Origin: Ruminococcus sp.
GTDB lineage: Bacteria > Bacillota > Clostridia > Oscillospirales > Ruminococcaceae
Direction: 5' to 3'
Assembly: GCA_017450925.1 (NCBI GenBank)
Contig: JAFSSS010000019.1
Location: 21,768 to 85,767, forward strand
Length of the DNA stretch: 64,000 nucleotides
Both the position numbers and the translations under genes were made by a program. This document shows, piece after piece, positions 61,051-64,000 of the stretch; the first letter of the stretch is position 1, and every line of letters starts with the position of its first letter. The notes beneath the pieces are model-generated. The model was not told where the DNA came from, searched no databases, and saw only the letters and a list, made by a program, of their open reading frames with translations.

Positions 61051-61938
61051 ATGACAGATGCTTTCATTTCACGCCTTGAGGAGTCCGGCCTTGAGGTGTT
61101 CTCGGCCGAGATCATATGCCGGGGAGAACGGCTGCTGCATGATGCCCCCGGGGGCGATGTGCGGCACCCTGTTTATTCGGCAGCAAAATCCATTACCTCT
61201 GCGGCTTTTTCCGCCGCATGGGACGAGGGTCTTGTCTCCCCGGAAATGCCCCTCTGCTCCTTTTTGGAAAAGCGCTATGCTGCTCTTGCCTCGCCGGAAA
61301 TGAAAGCCCTGCCCTTTCACCGTTTCCTGACCATGACGGCCGGTGCCTATCCCTTCCGACCCGAGGGGGATGACTGGCTCGGAGCTATTCTCCGAAACGA
61401 CCCCGGCCATTCGGATGAAAGCTTTCATTACTCCAATATTCCCGCCTATCTGGTGGGGGCGGCGCTCGAAAACGCCGTGGGAGGCGATCTGATGAAATTT
61501 CTCCGCAGCCGGATCCTTGACCCGCTTAGAATAGACGAATTTCCTTTCAGCCGCTCTCCCGAGGGGCATTTCTACGGCGCTACGGGCATCGAGCTTTCGG
61601 TAAGCGAGCTGGCACTGCTGGGTCAGCTGTATCTCCGCAAAGGCGAGCTGAACGGCAGCCGGATCATCAGCCGGCAGCACATAGAGGCAGCAGTAACACC
61701 CTACACCGCTACCGGCGCCGGAGACAGCTACGGCTACTTTTTCCGCATAGGAAAGGATCATTTCTCTATGGTGGGAAAATGGGGTCAGCGCTGCGTGATC
61801 TTCCCGGAAAAGGAGCTGGTGATCGCCTACCTCTCCTATCAGCCCGAACGCGCTGACGAGCTGTACCGCGCCGCTCTGTTGACGGCGGCTGAATACTCCG
61901 AACCTACACAGAAGACAGGTGATGTATATGAAACGTAA
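61051..61938 (+). CDS. Serine hydrolase, beta-lactamase/DD-peptidase fold
   Basis: 295 residues, PF00144 type. S-x-x-K in VYSAAKSITSAAF near residue 46 and Y-x-N in FHYSNIPAYLVGAALE near 132. No signal peptide, so a cytoplasmic esterase-like role is likelier than a wall enzyme. The chosen ATG follows AGAGGTG; an open frame upstream crosses the promoter and is not used. It overlaps the next gene by 11 bases. Confidence 0.85.
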   Translation: MTDAFISRLEESGLEVFSAEIICRGERLLHDAPGGDVRHPVYSAAKSITSAAFSAAWDEGLVSPEMPLCSFLEKRYAALASPEMKALPFHRFLTMTAGAYPFRPEGDDWLGAILRNDPGHSDESFHYSNIPAYLVGAALENAVGGDLMKFLRSRILDPLRIDEFPFSRSPEGHFYGATGIELSVSELALLGQLYLRKGELNGSRIISRQHIEAAVTPYTATGAGDSYGYFFRIGKDHFSMVGKWGQRCVIFPEKELVIAYLSYQPERADELYRAALLTAAEYSEPTQKTGDVYET

Positions 61939-62986
61939 ACTCAAGCCTGCGGCTCTTACCGCTATATCTGCTATAATGCTGACCTCCTGCGGCGAGGGTG
62001 CCGAAAGCAGCTCCCGCCCGGAGGATATGTCCTCTGCTGCCGTGACCACTGCATCCTCCGTTACCACCACTGCGGTCACCACCTCGGCCTCTGAACCTGT
62101 CACCACGGCAGAGTCCCTCCCCGCCGAGGAAAGCATCCCGGACAGCAGAGCCTTCCTTTCCGAAGAGCTTTTTGCAGATGTGGGAGAGGGCGTTGAGGTC
62201 AGTATCGACGATGACCGCATAATCGAGACCGCCGTAGTGGGCGAACAGGGCTTCAGCCTGGTGTTCGACCTGAGCCGGTGGGAAAACCGTACCTCGCCGG
62301 AGGATATGGTTCAGCTTTCAAGGCTCTTCTGGCAAAGCTATCCGCGGATGTATGCCCGGTTCGGCGAGATCACCGAGGCGCCCTACGATGTCATCATCGC
62401 TATCTCAAACCACGGCAGCAAGGTCGCCCGGACAAGCGGGAACATTATCCGCCTCCATGACCAGTGGCTTGCCGACAATCCCGGCGACTATGACTGCATT
62501 ACCCGTGAGCTGGGTAATATAGTTCGGAACAGCTCCTCTTGGGAGGAGGAGTTTTTGGAATACGGAAGCTATCCCGACCTGTTTGCCGACCTCTGCCGCT
62601 ATGAATACCCTCTTGACGGCGGCGCCTTCAACGACGAGGTCTGGGCTCTGCCCACCGCAGATGTACAGAACACCCGCGAGACCTCGGTGCGTTTTCTGGT
62701 GTGGCTCGACTGTATCTATTCAGACTACGCCAACGGCATCGACCTTATCGCGCGGTTCTGTGATATCTGCAGCAGCGGCAGCTATTCCTTCGACCAGTGG
62801 GAGGCCGCTTGGCAGGATATCTTCCTTGATACCCCTCTTGAGGGAAAAACCGCTGATGAAGTCTGGAAGCTTTACACCGAATCTGATTTTGCCAAGCTTG
62901 ACTCACAGGCAGAAAAAGGCAAGACCTCGGAGCTGCTGGCAAAGTACGACATCCGCGGTAAGCTTGAACTCCCGGACGATGAATAA
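61928..62986 (+). CDS. Lipoprotein, possibly a degenerate basic-secretory-protein-like peptidase
   Basis: 352 residues. Lipobox MLTSC (Cys near 22), Ser/Thr/Val-rich linker (about 25-75). The folded part resembles, by eye, plant basic secretory protein (BSP) peptidases at its end: RETSVRFLVWLDCIYSDYANGIDLIARFCDI, then GKTADEVWKLYTES. Where that family has HExxH, this protein reads CITRELGNIV, so the zinc site seems lost. The assignment is tentative. Co-transcribed with the serine hydrolase upstream; a terminator follows. Confidence 0.6.
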   Translation: MKRKLKPAALTAISAIMLTSCGEGAESSSRPEDMSSAAVTTASSVTTTAVTTSASEPVTTAESLPAEESIPDSRAFLSEELFADVGEGVEVSIDDDRIIETAVVGEQGFSLVFDLSRWENRTSPEDMVQLSRLFWQSYPRMYARFGEITEAPYDVIIAISNHGSKVARTSGNIIRLHDQWLADNPGDYDCITRELGNIVRNSSSWEEEFLEYGSYPDLFADLCRYEYPLDGGAFNDEVWALPTADVQNTRETSVRFLVWLDCIYSDYANGIDLIARFCDICSSGSYSFDQWEAAWQDIFLDTPLEGKTADEVWKLYTESDFAKLDSQAEKGKTSELLAKYDIRGKLELPDDE

Positions 62987-62988
62987 CA

Positions 62989-63026
62989 AAGCTCTCCCGT
63001 TTCCTTCCGAAGCGGGAGAGCTTTTT
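62989..63026 (+). terminator. Bidirectional terminator between lipoprotein genes
   Basis: AAGCTCTCCCG (62989-62999) pairs with CGGGAGAGCTT (63013-63023), then TTTTT; also usable by the minus-strand gene. Confidence 0.85.
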
Positions 63027-63034
63027 GCTCTGCT

Positions 63035-63892
63035 TTATTCGTCATAGGATGCCGCGACAGTCCTTCCGTCGCAGACAGCTTTTACCGGCGCCTGCCTTGT
63101 TAGGTAAACTGCCGCGCCGTCGGCAGCCAGCAGCTTCATCACCTGCGGATCCTCCGGCTCACGGTCAGAGGAGGTTATCACCGCCACCAGCGGCGAAGTC
63201 ATTTGCAGGAAGGGTGCTATCTTCTGCTGGAAGTGCCCGTGATACGGGATCTTGACGTAATCGTAATGCCCGCCCTCGGTGCGCATAAATTCATCGAGCC
63301 GCGCATTTTCCGCATCGGCGGCAAAGAGCAGCGAGCATCTGCCGCAGCGGACTGTAGTGATAAGCGAGGCGTTGTTGCTGGGCGAGTCGGGATAGCTGTC
63401 TCTCAACGGCGGACACACCGTTATTTCTGTCCCGCCCAAGATCAGCTCTGTCCGGCTTCTGACGGTCTCGGCGGTCATGCCCTTAGTGGACAAGGCCTCG
63501 GCATAGCTGTCGTATTCCTTGCTGTTTTTGATGTAATTTGTCACCATGACCCGCTTTATTTCGGTGTCGTTTATGACCTTGGCCGCCCCGCCCACATGAT
63601 CCTTGTCAAAATGTGTGATGATAAGCAGATCGAGACTCTTTATCCCGTGGTCGGACATATAGCCGGTGATCTCCTTGCCGAAGCCCTTTTCACCGCAGTC
63701 GATAAGCACGGCAAAGGAGGAGTTGTATATAAGGTGAGCATCTGCCTTGCCGGCCTTAAAGCTATAAACCGTGATATCCTCCGCCGGAAGCTCCGCATCC
63801 CCCTCCCGGCTGCTGTCAGTCTCAAGAGTGTTGACGGAGCAGCCGCAAAGCGCAAGCAGGACAGCAATAATACATATCAGCATTCTTTTCAC
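63035..63892 (-). CDS. MBL-fold metallohydrolase lipoprotein (ComEC C-domain-like)
   Basis: 285 residues. Lipobox LCGC (Cys near 18), then a metallo-beta-lactamase fold: VLIDCGEKGFG, metal motif THFDKDHVGG (H-x-D-x-D-H), NNASLITTVRCGRCSLLFAADAE and the late His in KIPYHGH. It resembles the extracellular C-terminal domain of ComEC/Rec2 and stand-alone relatives of unknown role. GTG start at 63892, nine bases after GGAGG. Confidence 0.87.
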   Translation of the reverse strand: MKRMLICIIAVLLALCGCSVNTLETDSSREGDAELPAEDITVYSFKAGKADAHLIYNSSFAVLIDCGEKGFGKEITGYMSDHGIKSLDLLIITHFDKDHVGGAAKVINDTEIKRVMVTNYIKNSKEYDSYAEALSTKGMTAETVRSRTELILGGTEITVCPPLRDSYPDSPSNNASLITTVRCGRCSLLFAADAENARLDEFMRTEGGHYDYVKIPYHGHFQQKIAPFLQMTSPLVAVITSSDREPEDPQVMKLLAADGAAVYLTRQAPVKAVCDGRTVAASYDE

Positions 63893-63919
63893 CCGTCAGC
63901 ACCTCCGTTCTTTGCATGA

Positions 63920-63948
63920 ATTATAACACAATCACAGAAAAAAGTCAA
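63920..63948 (-). promoter_or_regulatory. Promoter of the MBL-fold lipoprotein gene
   Basis: On the minus strand: TTGACT (63943-63948), 17 bp, TATAAT (63920-63925). Confidence 0.82.
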
Positions 63949-64000
63949 TGCCCCTAAACAGCGACGCAGTGCAGATATGAAGGCAACACCGCACGACCCC

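Noticed and set aside
1-64000. tRNA or rRNA genes
   Set aside because: No T-loop GTTCGA-type sequence with matching acceptor stem was found in the intergenic regions; the hairpins there are terminators or repeats.

Overview
The window looks like chromosome from an anaerobic, spore-forming, fibre-degrading gut Firmicute of the Ruminococcus (Oscillospiraceae) type. This is inferred from a type I dockerin protein, a GH74 xyloglucanase, pyruvate:ferredoxin oxidoreductase (nifJ), the sporulation genes spoIVB, spo0A and spoIIP, T-box control of thrS, and promoters that nearly all read TTGACA-like / 17 bp / TATAAT. No tRNA, rRNA, CRISPR array, prophage or insertion sequence was seen. Most of the window is housekeeping and envelope biology, with several small oddities.

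Layout. 1-2.3 kb: a membrane metallophosphoesterase (cut by the window edge) faces a DUF4405-flavodoxin membrane protein. 2.5-7.2 kb: an amino-acid ABC transporter whose binding lipoprotein is circularly permuted, with a large YfhO-type membrane protein lodged between the binding protein and the permease/ATPase pair. 7.2-9.4 kb: T-box leader and thrS. 9.6-13 kb: Na/Pi symporter and pepT. 13.3-17.2 kb: an MBOAT/DHHW pair, probably O-acylating a cell-surface glycan; the DHHW protein carries thirteen 12-residue repeats. 17.4-21.1 kb: a small membrane protein, an 835-bp repeat-filled gap, then spoIVB-spo0A. 21.2-24.2 kb: NUDIX hydrolase and a second YfhO protein. 24.8-30.6 kb: GH74 lipoprotein and a GH25 lysozyme with fibronectin repeats. 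30.7-35.3 kb: aquaporin and nifJ. 35.4-37.4 kb: an AT-richer module of an XRE regulator and an LRR surface protein with three 17-bp operators between them. 37.5-38.7 kb: HAD hydrolase and thrH. 38.9-53.3 kb: a long co-directional run zapA, U32 protein, serine hydrolase, PH-domain protein, cheA-cheW-cheR-cheB-cheW, a repeat element, mnmG, rsmG, trypsin-like protease. 53.3-59.7 kb: spoIIP, folC, L,D-transpeptidase and a dockerin protein. 59.7-64 kb: YczE-like membrane protein, autoregulated Rrf2 regulator, serine hydrolase, an unrecognised lipoprotein and an MBL-fold lipoprotein.

Two interspersed non-coding repeat families are visible. Family A (about 125 bp, three copies) sits next to gene 3' ends and folds as long AT-rich arms around two short GC hairpins. 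Family B (about 300 bp, GC-rich) occurs as two inverted copies 31 kb apart, with one part duplicated in tandem and a degenerate fragment elsewhere. The best candidates for something new are the circularly permuted binding protein, the XRE/LRR operator module, the two repeat families, and the chemosensory cluster (tandem P2-like domains in CheA, no CheY or receptor nearby, overlapping a PH-domain membrane protein). All functions are read from sequence by eye; no database search was possible.
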